Assembly: GCA_963728355.1 (NCBI GenBank)
Contig: CAVSJQ010000022.1
Location: 372,001-436,000, forward strand
DNA length: 64,000 bases
Source: Sva-07 sp963728355
GTDB taxonomy: Bacteria; Actinomycetota; Acidimicrobiia; Acidimicrobiales; Ilumatobacteraceae
Direction of reading: 5' to 3'
Positions 51,589 through 60,168 of the stretch are shown here, in pieces. Position 1 is the stretch's first letter, and every line of letters starts with the position of its first letter. The position numbers and the translations under genes were made by a program. A model generated the notes under the pieces. That model was not told where the DNA came from. It searched no databases and saw nothing but the letters and a program-made list of their open reading frames with translations.

Positions 51589-52743
51589 ATGGCTAGCGTC
51601 GGCTCCGTGCTGAGTTCGTTCGACGACTTTCCGATCCATCAGACGTCACGCCCGGTCGCCCAGACGGCCACGAGCGACATCAACCACTACGACCGCTACT
51701 TCTTCAACGGCTACACACGCGACACCCGGCTGTTCTTCGCGACGGCGATGGGCCTGTACCCGAACCGCCACGTGGTCGACGCATCGTTCAGCGTGGTCGC
51801 CGACGGCGGCACGCCGGCGGCCCGACAGATCAGCGTGCACGCATCCGGGCGTGCGCCGGCCGACCGGGCCGACGCCAACGAGGTGGGTCCAATCCGAATC
51901 GAGGTGCTCGAGCCCCTCAGTGCGCTGCGGGTGACGGTCGATGCTCCCGAGCAGGGGCTGCGCGCCGACCTCACGTTCGTGCGCCGATCGGCCCCGATCG
52001 AGGAACCCCACTTCTTCCAGCAGATCGGGCTGCGCGTGACGTTCGACTACACGCGCCTGACGCAGTTCGGCGGCTGGGAGGGGTGGATCGAGATCGACGG
52101 CGTCCTGCACGATCTGGCCGCCGGCGAGACGCTGGGTTGCCGCGACCGGTCGTGGGGCATCCGCAGCGTCGGCGAGCGAGCGCCGAGCGGCGCGCCGGTC
52201 GCCGACCCGCAGTTCTTCTGGCTCTGGGCCCCGATCAACTTCGACACGTTCTCCACCCACTTCGACGTCAATGAGCTGTTCGACGGCAAACGCTGGCACG
52301 AGACCGGCTTCATCGCACCCGTCGCAGGACCGGACGGTGCAACGCCGCCGGAGGCGATGCGCTCGGTCGACTACGACATCGCCTGGAGGCCAGGCACGCG
52401 CACGGCGGAGTGGTTCGAGGTGACGATGACGCCGTGGACCGGGCAGCCCACCACGATCCGCCTCGAACCGCTCTTCGAGTTCCAGATGGCCGGTCTCGGA
52501 TACCTGCACCCGGAATGGGGCCATGGCGTCTGGAAGGGAGAGCTGGAGGTCGGCGGCGAGCGCTGGGACCTTCCCGTCGAGAACCCGACGTCGCCTGACC
52601 GGCTCCACGTCCAAGCGATCGTGCGGGCGACGACCAGCGGTGGGATGGGCGAGCACGTGGGCATCGGCATCCTCGAACAGCTGGCGATCGGCCGTCACGA
52701 CCCCACCGGCCTCACCGGCCTCTTCGAGGGCTGGACCCCCTGA
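51589..52743 (+). CDS. Conserved protein, lipocalin-like (AttH/CrtC-like) candidate, function unknown
   Basis: A 384-residue soluble protein without a signal peptide. Two beta-rich halves and motifs such as HYDRYFFNGYTRD, CRDRSWGIRSVG and GYLHPEWGHGVW recall the AttH/carotenoid 1,2-hydratase-like beta-barrel proteins seen in actinobacterial lipid or steroid regions; this assignment is tentative. ATG at 51589 is the start; GTG at 51607 is possible. It is divergent from ctaA. Confidence 0.6.
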   Translation: MASVGSVLSSFDDFPIHQTSRPVAQTATSDINHYDRYFFNGYTRDTRLFFATAMGLYPNRHVVDASFSVVADGGTPAARQISVHASGRAPADRADANEVGPIRIEVLEPLSALRVTVDAPEQGLRADLTFVRRSAPIEEPHFFQQIGLRVTFDYTRLTQFGGWEGWIEIDGVLHDLAAGETLGCRDRSWGIRSVGERAPSGAPVADPQFFWLWAPINFDTFSTHFDVNELFDGKRWHETGFIAPVAGPDGATPPEAMRSVDYDIAWRPGTRTAEWFEVTMTPWTGQPTTIRLEPLFEFQMAGLGYLHPEWGHGVWKGELEVGGERWDLPVENPTSPDRLHVQAIVRATTSGGMGEHVGIGILEQLAIGRHDPTGLTGLFEGWTP

Positions 52744-52848
52744 CGCCAGCAACCAGGATCGCCCGCCGAGCGAAGCGCCAGCGACGAGGCGGAGTTCGGC
52801 CGACCTGACGATCCCCACCACCGGATCGTGGTGAGGCCGAACACAGCG

Positions 52849-53655
52849 TTAGGTGTGGCGGATGGTCATGCCTCCGTCGACGGGGATGGTGGCGCCGTTG
52901 ACGAAGCTCGACGCCGGCAGGCAGAGATTCAGCGTCATGTGTGCAACCTCCTCGGGGAGTCCGTAGCGCCGCAACGGCACCCGGCGGCGGGCGTAGGTGG
53001 CTTTCGCGTCGTCGGGGATGGCCTCGGTCATCGCGGTGGCGATCGGGCCCGGGCAGATGCAGTTGACCGTCACGCCGTGGCGGCCGAGTTCGACCGCGAG
53101 GCTGCGCGTGAGGCCGGTGACACCGGCCTTCGAGGCGGCGTACGCAGCGAGTCCACCGGTCGCCACGATCGACTCGGTCGATGCGATGTTGACGACCCGC
53201 CCGGCACCGGAGGCCATGAGGTGCGGCAGCGCCAGCCGGGTCAGGCGTGCGTGGGCGGTGAGATTCACGTCGAGCGTACGCGCCCAGTTGTCCTCGAACT
53301 CGGCCTCGTCCTGGAATGCGGAGGTGACGAGGGAGATCCCGGCGTTGTTGACCACGATGTCGAGCCGCCCGCCCCAGCCGACGGCCTGATCGACCAGCGC
53401 CCGGAGCTGTTCGTGCTCGGTCACGTCGCATTCGACCCCGAGCGCCCGCTCGGTTCCGTGTGCGCCGCGGATCTCGTCGACCACCGCAGCGACCCGGTCG
53501 GCGCCCACATCGGCGACGACCACCCTCGCGCCCTCGTCGGCGAAGAGTTGGGCAGTGGCCCGGCCCATCCCGCTCGCACCGCCGGTGACGATGGCCACCG
53601 CTCCGTCGATCGATCTCGACAGCGTGGTGAGACGGGCGGAGCCCTGGGCGGTCAC
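52849..53655 (-). CDS. SDR family oxidoreductase
   Basis: Classical short-chain dehydrogenase of 268 residues. It has the NAD(P)-binding VTGGASGMGRATA, VNNAGIS, the catalytic serine in VVNIASTES, YAASK, and the CPGPIATAM motif. Unlike the protein at 32206 this one has the usual YxxxK. GTG at 53655 lies 10 bases after the PPOX gene stop, so the two may be co-transcribed with the methyltransferase gene. Substrate unknown. Confidence 0.93.
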   Translation of the reverse strand: MTAQGSARLTTLSRSIDGAVAIVTGGASGMGRATAQLFADEGARVVVADVGADRVAAVVDEIRGAHGTERALGVECDVTEHEQLRALVDQAVGWGGRLDIVVNNAGISLVTSAFQDEAEFEDNWARTLDVNLTAHARLTRLALPHLMASGAGRVVNIASTESIVATGGLAAYAASKAGVTGLTRSLAVELGRHGVTVNCICPGPIATAMTEAIPDDAKATYARRRVPLRRYGLPEEVAHMTLNLCLPASSFVNGATIPVDGGMTIRHT

Positions 53656-53665
53656 GGCGGCCTCG

Positions 53666-54115
53666 TCAGGCCGACCAGCGCTGTGCGCCAGCCATGCCGT
53701 ACTGCTTCAACACCAGTGCCCGCTCCGGTCTGATCGCGAGGAACCCGGTCCCCGGCGAGTTCTCCGGCCCGCCGGGAGCGAAGGCGTTCAGGTCGTAGTC
53801 GAACACGCCGTTCCAGAGTCGCCGCTTGGTGTCGAGGTCATCGAACATCTGAGCGGTCCCCCAGATCTCGACGCCGTCGCCCTTCTCGGTCACCTGCCAG
53901 TGCATGGCCACATCGCTCGTGCCGGCGACGTTGCGAGCCTTGACGGAATCCGTACCTGCCATGATCCAGCAGACGTCTCCCTCCCAGCACGGGTGCACCG
54001 GCACGACGTCGGGCTTGCCGTCGGCACCGACGGTCGCGAGGTGCGCCCACGGGCTCAGTTGGGCGGCGAACTCCTTCACGCCGTCGAGGTCGATGCGGTC
54101 GGAGTCGTCGCTCAT
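53666..54115 (-). CDS. Pyridoxamine 5'-phosphate oxidase-like (PPOX/FMN or F420-binding) protein
   Basis: A 149-residue split-barrel protein. The start of the barrel (LSPWAHLATVGADGKPDVVP) and GDVCWIMAGTDSVKARNV are typical of PPOX-class proteins binding FMN or F420. The function may be reduction of an unknown substrate. It lies 13 bases after the methyltransferase stop. Confidence 0.85.
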   Translation of the reverse strand: MSDDSDRIDLDGVKEFAAQLSPWAHLATVGADGKPDVVPVHPCWEGDVCWIMAGTDSVKARNVAGTSDVAMHWQVTEKGDGVEIWGTAQMFDDLDTKRRLWNGVFDYDLNAFAPGGPENSPGTGFLAIRPERALVLKQYGMAGAQRWSA

Positions 54116-54128
54116 GAAGGCACCGTAG

Positions 54129-55223
54129 TCAGGGCCGCACCTCGTAGAACGAGTTGACCGAGTGCTCGACGTCGAGCGTCCGGAACCGGGTCATGCCGGC
54201 GGTCCGGGCCATCTCGCGCGCTCTCGATTCGGGCAGGCCGAGCGTGCCGAGCCCGGCCCCGCCCGGTTCGGACAGTGCCGACGACATGCACGACAGGACG
54301 CTGATGCCGTACATCAACGACGCCATCGGGTTCTTCTGCACGTTCTCGGCGAACGTCTCACGGCCCTTGATGTCGACGAGGAGCCAGCAGCCCTCGGGTG
54401 CGAGCGCCTCGGCGATCGAGGAGATCATCTCCTGCGGGTGCGTCATGTCGTGGATGCAGTCGAAGGTCGTGATGAAGTCGACGGAATGGTCGTCGGGCAG
54501 TCGTTCATCCCGAGGATCGACGAAGCGGACGTTGTCGGCTCCCTCCTCGAGGCGGCGATGTTCGGCGCGTTCGAGCGCATACCTCGAGATGTCGTAGCCG
54601 ACGAACAGGCTGTTGGGGAACGCGTCGGCCATGAGGAGCACCGCTCCGCCGGCGCCGCACCCGATGTCGGCGACGGTGATGCCGGCCTCGAGGCGTTCCA
54701 CGATCCCGTCGAGCGCTGGCAGCACGGTCGGGATCAGATGGTGACGGTTCCAGGGCTCGAAGCTGCGCTCGATGCCGACCGCACCCTCCGGACCGTGGCT
54801 GTCGTAGTCGTGGCCGACTCCGGTGCGGAAGCTCTCGGGCATGGCGTCGAGCGCAGCCATCGTCTGAGGGAACCGGTGGAACATCCCCATGCCGAACGCC
54901 GGATGGTCCGGTGAGGCGAGCACCGCCGTGGCCTCCGGGGTGAGCCAGAACCGTTCGGCACCGGCCGGTGCCGTGTCGGCGTCGACGGCGATCAGCTTCG
55001 CCGCGGCCTGGTTGTAGGCCCATTCACGCACCCATCGCTCGTCGAGTCCGGTGCGCTCGGCCAGCTCGGTGGTGGAGATCGGTTCGTCCACCGCGGCCAG
55101 GGCGCCGTAGAGGCCCAGCTTGTCGCCGAGGTGGATCATTCCGGCGGTCACGGCGCCGTTGAGCTGGGTGAACACCGAGAACGAGTAGAACTTCAGACGA
55201 TCGGGATCGGGTGCGTCGGCCAT
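54129..55223 (-). CDS. Class I SAM-dependent methyltransferase
   Basis: A 364-residue enzyme. An N-terminal winged-helix-like region (PISTTELAERTGLDERWVRE) precedes a Rossmann methyltransferase domain with the SAM-binding loop VADIGCGAGGAVLLMADAFP and FDCIHDMTHP. The arrangement is like O-methyltransferases with an N-terminal dimerisation domain. ATG at 55223 chosen; GTG at 55244 is possible. It begins 22-43 bases after the phosphatase stop. Confidence 0.9.
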   Translation of the reverse strand: MADAPDPDRLKFYSFSVFTQLNGAVTAGMIHLGDKLGLYGALAAVDEPISTTELAERTGLDERWVREWAYNQAAAKLIAVDADTAPAGAERFWLTPEATAVLASPDHPAFGMGMFHRFPQTMAALDAMPESFRTGVGHDYDSHGPEGAVGIERSFEPWNRHHLIPTVLPALDGIVERLEAGITVADIGCGAGGAVLLMADAFPNSLFVGYDISRYALERAEHRRLEEGADNVRFVDPRDERLPDDHSVDFITTFDCIHDMTHPQEMISSIAEALAPEGCWLLVDIKGRETFAENVQKNPMASLMYGISVLSCMSSALSEPGGAGLGTLGLPESRAREMARTAGMTRFRTLDVEHSVNSFYEVRP

Positions 55224-55266
55224 CCGACGACGGTAGATCGTCACGACCGCCGAATCCGCAGCGGGA

Positions 55267-55944
55267 TCAGCGGGTGCGTTCGTCGCGGTCGAGGTGCTCG
55301 AGGTCGCTGAGCTTGGTCAGCGAGAACGTGTACCCGTCCTCGAGGGGAAGCGCCTCGATACGGCTCACCGACGTGTGACCGAGCACGAAGCGGTCCCACT
55401 CCCACGGGGTCGGCTCCAACCCGAGCAGGTGGCCGATCGTGACCGAGTTCGTTCCGGCATGGGCGACGAGCGCGATGCGCGCGCCAGGCTCGGCGATCTT
55501 CCACACCGGGAGCTCCGACTCGGCGCGCACCACACCACGAGCGCCGAGGAACGTCGAGGCGCCGGAGCGGATCCGGCCCACGAAGTCACGGATCGATTCG
55601 CCGCCCTCGAGCCCGTGCCAGCGCGCTTCGGCAGGACGTCCCTTGAGTTCGGCGTAGGCCTCGGCAGCCTTCTCGGCGGGGCTGCCGTGCCACATCGGGT
55701 CCCGGATCTCCTCGAGCCACGGGTCGATCACTTCGGGGGCACCGAAGGCCTCGAGCAATGGCGCCGCGGTCTGCCGGGCGCGCACGAGCGGCGACACCAG
55801 CACTTCGTCGAAGCGCTCGTCGCGCAGCCACTCCGCGAGACGCTGCGCCTGGCGATGGCCTCGCTCGGTGAGCGGTGGGTCGACCACCGCCAGCCCGTCT
55901 CGTACCCACTCGGGCTCGCCGTGACGGATCAGCACGATCTCCAT
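55267..55944 (-). CDS. Histidine phosphatase family protein
   Basis: A 225-residue histidine phosphatase. The RHG motif is in MEIVLIRHGEPEW, followed by SPLVRARQTAAPL and the second His in IALVAHAGTNSVTIGHLLG. ATG at 55944 was chosen because residues before it are unlike the family. The last gene of the cluster is the methyltransferase. Divergent from the DUF2510 gene with a 43-base gap. Substrate unknown. Confidence 0.92.
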   Translation of the reverse strand: MEIVLIRHGEPEWVRDGLAVVDPPLTERGHRQAQRLAEWLRDERFDEVLVSPLVRARQTAAPLLEAFGAPEVIDPWLEEIRDPMWHGSPAEKAAEAYAELKGRPAEARWHGLEGGESIRDFVGRIRSGASTFLGARGVVRAESELPVWKIAEPGARIALVAHAGTNSVTIGHLLGLEPTPWEWDRFVLGHTSVSRIEALPLEDGYTFSLTKLSDLEHLDRDERTR

Positions 55945-55987
55945 GCAGACGACTGTAGGGGCAGGCGGCACCGGTAGCTTGCGCACG

Positions 55988-56737
55988 GTGGCGAACGACA
56001 GCGGAGTGCATCCCGGCTGGTACGCCGACCCACTGGGCCGTTTCGAGCTGCGCTACTTCAACGGAGCCGAGTGGACCGCCGACGTGTCGAACGACGGCGA
56101 TCGGTTCGTCGACCCGCTGGGCCTGGAGCTCGGGGCGCGCAGCTCCACGGGCGGCGACGCAGCCCCCGCCGGCTCGGCGTCGAACGGTCCGGCCACGGCA
56201 GCGATGGTGCTGGGAATCATCGCGGTGGCCGTTGCCTGGCTGCCGTTCATCGTCGTGGTCGGCGCCATCGCTGCCGTGCTCGCCCTCGCGTTCGGTGCCG
56301 TCGGCGTCCGCCGATCGACGCGCACGGGCGTCGGTCGCAGTCGGGCCGTCGTCGGCCTCGTCACGGGAGGCTCGGGCCTCGTCGCCGCCGCGCTCGGCGT
56401 CGTGTTGACGCTCGCCGTGCTCGACGTCTATGACACCTACATCGACCCCGGCCCGAACGAGGTCGTGATCACCTCGTGCGAGGTGGTCGGCTCGCGCGCC
56501 ATCGCCGTGGGCACGCTCGAGAACCTCGGCACGGAGGCGACCGATTTCTCGGTACAGATCGGGTTCGTCCGCACCGGCACCGACAACGCTCACCGTTTTG
56601 GACGCGCCGCGCTCGACGACGTCGAGCCGGGTCAGCCGACGGAGTTCCGGGTGGAACGCCAAGTGGATCTCGACGATGTGGACTGCGTCGTGATCGAAGT
56701 CACCGGAGCACTGCCGTTCGGCCTGTCGCTCGACTGA
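55988..56737 (+). CDS. DUF2510 domain membrane protein
   Basis: A 249-residue protein with the N-terminal DUF2510 motif GWYADPLGRFELRYFNGAEW, common in actinobacterial membrane proteins of unknown role. Two hydrophobic segments with an intervening loop follow (AAMVLGIIAVAVAWLPFIVV and GLVAAALGVVLTLAVLDV), then an extracytoplasmic domain of about 100 residues with FxxxG-type beta sequence (a FxLyD-like fold is possible). GTG at 55988 is the start. Confidence 0.82.
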   Translation: MANDSGVHPGWYADPLGRFELRYFNGAEWTADVSNDGDRFVDPLGLELGARSSTGGDAAPAGSASNGPATAAMVLGIIAVAVAWLPFIVVVGAIAAVLALAFGAVGVRRSTRTGVGRSRAVVGLVTGGSGLVAAALGVVLTLAVLDVYDTYIDPGPNEVVITSCEVVGSRAIAVGTLENLGTEATDFSVQIGFVRTGTDNAHRFGRAALDDVEPGQPTEFRVERQVDLDDVDCVVIEVTGALPFGLSLD

Positions 56738-56817
56738 CCAGCAGGGTGAACTCGCCCACCATCCGACGTTCCCACGATCGTCCTGCCCGCGCCGGCTGAT
56801 TCGACTCGGACGACCGC

Positions 56818-57450
56818 CTACGTCAGGACGCCATCGAGGAGATGCACGGGAAACGGGGATGTTTCGGAGTCGTGCACCAGCGCTTGTGCGTCGGCGTGGT
56901 CTCGGAGGTAGGCGCGACGGATCTCGGCGATGCGCACGACCCGCTGGCCGACGACCGGGAAGTTCTTCAGGATCTCGAAGAACTGGTTGCGGTCGGCGAT
57001 GGCGATTCGCGATGGCTCCAGGACGTCGAACGATGCTCTGCTGAACCGGCCCGGGGAACCGTCCAGCATCGGCAGCGCACCGAAATGCGAACCGGCGTCG
57101 AACACGGCGACCGGGAGCCCGTCGAGTGAGACGCCGATCCGACCGGCGAGCACCACGACGAACTCAGTGGCCGGGTGGCCCTGACGAGCCAGGGTCGCCC
57201 CATCACTGACGTCGACAATCGACAAGTGGCGCGTCAGACGGTGGAGCGTTCGCCGATCGAGGCCGACGAACAACTCGAGCGATCCGTCGACGTCTGCCTG
57301 CCTCGGCCGCAGGCGTCTGATTCTCGACATGACGCTGGTCGTGCCGAACGCGGACCGCACATCGGGTCGGTGACTCATCCGATACTGCTCGGCTTCGAGC
57401 AGCTGGGCAGCCCGAAGCTGGTGGACTGACGAGGGATCGGTGGCGTACAT
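56818..57450 (-). CDS. Cyclic nucleotide-binding domain protein without HTH
   Basis: A 210-residue protein with a cNMP-binding domain (about residues 60-165: FVGLDRRTLHRLTRHLSIVD, FVVVLAGRIGVSLDG, GSHFGALPMLDG). The phosphate-binding cassette is degenerate (no canonical GExxLL.. RxA run), and no helix-turn-helix follows. ATG at 57450 chosen; a longer frame to 57516 is unlikely. It follows the Crp/Fnr-like gene on the same strand, 138 bases downstream. Confidence 0.78.
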   Translation of the reverse strand: MYATDPSSVHQLRAAQLLEAEQYRMSHRPDVRSAFGTTSVMSRIRRLRPRQADVDGSLELFVGLDRRTLHRLTRHLSIVDVSDGATLARQGHPATEFVVVLAGRIGVSLDGLPVAVFDAGSHFGALPMLDGSPGRFSRASFDVLEPSRIAIADRNQFFEILKNFPVVGQRVVRIAEIRRAYLRDHADAQALVHDSETSPFPVHLLDGVLT

Positions 57451-57588
57451 GGCGTTGTCTCCGACTCGTAGAGGGTGGGATCTTCCATCATGCGCTCGCG
57501 GGCTCGTGTCGACCACGCAGCGCTGCGTGCACCGGACGTGACCTCTGCCACGGTGAAGTCGGTCGCCGCTCCCGCCGGACGGTCGGGG

Positions 57589-58272
57589 TCAGGTCATCTT
57601 GGCGCAGCGTTTCGCGAGTTCCGCGGGATCCCGGACGACGAGATGGTGTCTGCTCGTCGCGATGAGATCGTCTGCGCGGAGCTGTTGCAGGACGTTGGCC
57701 ACCGACCGATGTGAGACGCCGGCCCAGCTCGCGAGTTCCTCTTGCGTCATCGGCATCTCGATGTCGACCGCGCCGTCTCGATCCACCCGGAGCGAGCCGA
57801 ACGCAGGGTCGAGAACCAGCTCCGTGAGGCGAGTGGTGACGAGTGACGCGGCGTCTGCAGCGCGTAGCTCGACCACGTGGTCGACGGCGTTTCGAACGCT
57901 CCTGGCGAAGGTGGTGAGCATGGTCGACGCCAGATCAGCGTCGCGTCGTATCCACGCCAGGAGCTGTTCGCGGGGTATCGACGTCACGGCGAGTGGGGTC
58001 GCTGCGACTCCGCTCGTCATCTGGGGCACACCCAAGACGACCGAACACTCGCCGACGAACCAGCCCGCTGCGCGGAACTCGAGCACGCATTCGGTGCCGT
58101 CCTTGGCGGTCTTCACCAGCTTCACGAGGCCGTCGTGGATGAAGAAGGCCTCGACCGGCGGCTCGCCTTCATGGAACAGACGGCCGCCGGGCGGCACATG
58201 ACGTCGGGGGCGCTCGGACAGCTCGGTGATCAACGTCTCGCTGTCGGCCAGGCGGTTGTGGGCGACCGTCAT
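57589..58272 (-). CDS. Crp/Fnr family transcriptional regulator
   Basis: A 227-residue regulator. The cyclic-nucleotide-binding domain (GRLFHEGEPPVEAFFIHDGL, then AAGWFVGECSVVLGVPQMTS) precedes a C-terminal helix-turn-helix (MTQEELASWAGVSHRSVANV then LQQLRADDLI). No Fnr-type cysteine cluster was seen. ATG at 58272 was chosen; the frame to 58335 only adds basic sequence. Ligand unknown. Confidence 0.88.
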   Translation of the reverse strand: MTVAHNRLADSETLITELSERPRRHVPPGGRLFHEGEPPVEAFFIHDGLVKLVKTAKDGTECVLEFRAAGWFVGECSVVLGVPQMTSGVAATPLAVTSIPREQLLAWIRRDADLASTMLTTFARSVRNAVDHVVELRAADAASLVTTRLTELVLDPAFGSLRVDRDGAVDIEMPMTQEELASWAGVSHRSVANVLQQLRADDLIATSRHHLVVRDPAELAKRCAKMT

Positions 58273-58347
58273 GTGGCAACGATAGTTCGCCCCGCGACGG
58301 GGTTCGGCGAGACGCACCCGCGAGGACGTGGCCACTCGAAATCGACG

Positions 58348-60168
58348 TCACACGGTGGTCGCAGACACCCAAGCGTCGTAGAGCGTGCGGTACGGACCCG
58401 CTTGCGCGACCAGTTCGTCGTGGTGACCATCCTGGACGAGACGGCCGTGATCGAGCACGAGCACCCGGTCGGCCCGCGCTGCGGTGGAGAGCCGGTGAGC
58501 GATGGCGATCGTCGTCCTCGATGCGGCGAGCCGCTCGAGGGCCCGCGCGATGCGAACCTCGGTGAGCGCATCGACCGACGAGGTCGCCTCGTCGAGGATC
58601 AGGATGTCGGGATCCGCGAGGCCCGCTCGGAGCAGCGCGACCAGTTGACGCTCGCCGGCCGACAGTTGATCGCCCCGTTCACCGACGTTCGTCGCCAGTC
58701 CGTTCGGCAGCGACTCGATCCAGTCACGCACGCCGAGGTCGTCGACGACTCGTTCGACGTCGCGTCGGCTCGCACCTTGGTCGGCGAAGGCGATGTTGGC
58801 GGCGACCGTGTCATCGAACAGGAACGGTTCCTGCGACACCACGATCAGACGAGTGCGCAGCTCGGCGCGATCGACCTTGCGCAAGGGCACGCCGCCGAGG
58901 TCGATCTCACCGATGGTCGGATCGGCGAACCGGGCGATCAATCGTCCGAGCGTGGTCTTGCCGGATCCGGTTGCGCCCACCATCGCCACCTGCTGTCCCG
59001 GCGGGATGGTCACGTCGATGTTCTTCAGCACGGCGGTGTCGGCGGACTCGTCGCTGCGGCTGCGGTAGGCGAACGTCACCTCCCGGATGTCGATCTGGAG
59101 TTGCCCGTCCGGCAACGGGATCGGGTCGTCGGGCTGTGGCGGCCCGATCGGCATGTCGAGCACGGACAGCACCCTGCGCAGGCCGGCGACGGCCATCTGC
59201 GTGGTGTCGAGCACCTCGGTGAACTCCGCGATCGGTTCCAGGAAGCGGTAGGTGAGGAAGACGAAACCGACCAACGCCCCTGCCGTCAACCCACTCGCCG
59301 GGCCGCGCCACACCCCCACACCGACGACCGCCGACACGGTGAAGGCCGAGAACACCTCTCCGGAGGGGAACAGGAACGCCCCGATCAGTGCGGCACGGAT
59401 CTGTGACGACGCCGTGATCTCCACCGAGTCCTCGACCTGGCGGGCCATCGTGTCACCAGCGCCGTAGGCCCGCACCGTCGGCCCTCCCGAGACCAGTTCG
59501 GCGATCGCGCCAAGCGACTGGCCGTTGTTGTGGCGGGCACGGTCATAGGCGACGAGGAGCCTCGACTGCACCGCACGCAGCACGAACAACAGCGGGATCG
59601 CGACGGCGAACGCGACCAGGGCGAGCACCCAGTCGTAGGCGAGCATCACACCGGCGACGATCACCATCAGGGTTCCGTCGACCAACCAGGCGAGGCCGCC
59701 CCACTGGAAGAAGCGCGCGAGCGTCTCGATGTCGCTGGTGACCCGGGCGACCAGTCCGCCGCGACGTTCGTCGTTGTGGTCGGCGAGGCTGAGCTGGTGG
59801 ATGTGGCCGATCAGCCGCACCCGGAGGTCGTGCAGCGCACGCTCGCTGCGCTCGCCGAGGCGGAGCGCAGCCATCCGGAACGCCCACCCCGACACCAGCA
59901 CGGCCAGGGCGCCGAGCAGCGCCATCTGGACGATGACGGTCATGTTCACCTCGTCGCCCGTGATCCCCCGATCGATCGCCTGCTGGATCAGGATCGGCAC
60001 GACGACGCGTCCGGCGGCGCCGACCGCAGCGAACATCCAGGTCACGCCGAGGCCCTGGCGCAGGATGGGCGCCGTCTCCAGGCCGCGCCCGATCGTGCGA
60101 ACGGCCGAGTCCTGGCTCGGTGGGGTGAGCGTGCCGACCTTTGCCGCCAGCGTCGGATCGACGCTCAC
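58348..60168 (-). CDS. ABC exporter half-transporter (ATPase/permease)
   Basis: A 606-residue half-transporter with an N-terminal six-helix membrane domain and a C-terminal ATPase: Walker A GATGSGKTT, degenerate signature LSAGERQLVALLRAGLADPD and Walker B ILILDEATSSVD. GTG at 60168 overlaps the partner gene stop as GTGA, so the two probably make a heterodimeric exporter. Substrate unknown (lipid, drug or peptide). Confidence 0.93.
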   Translation of the reverse strand: MSVDPTLAAKVGTLTPPSQDSAVRTIGRGLETAPILRQGLGVTWMFAAVGAAGRVVVPILIQQAIDRGITGDEVNMTVIVQMALLGALAVLVSGWAFRMAALRLGERSERALHDLRVRLIGHIHQLSLADHNDERRGGLVARVTSDIETLARFFQWGGLAWLVDGTLMVIVAGVMLAYDWVLALVAFAVAIPLLFVLRAVQSRLLVAYDRARHNNGQSLGAIAELVSGGPTVRAYGAGDTMARQVEDSVEITASSQIRAALIGAFLFPSGEVFSAFTVSAVVGVGVWRGPASGLTAGALVGFVFLTYRFLEPIAEFTEVLDTTQMAVAGLRRVLSVLDMPIGPPQPDDPIPLPDGQLQIDIREVTFAYRSRSDESADTAVLKNIDVTIPPGQQVAMVGATGSGKTTLGRLIARFADPTIGEIDLGGVPLRKVDRAELRTRLIVVSQEPFLFDDTVAANIAFADQGASRRDVERVVDDLGVRDWIESLPNGLATNVGERGDQLSAGERQLVALLRAGLADPDILILDEATSSVDALTEVRIARALERLAASRTTIAIAHRLSTAARADRVLVLDHGRLVQDGHHDELVAQAGPYRTLYDAWVSATTV

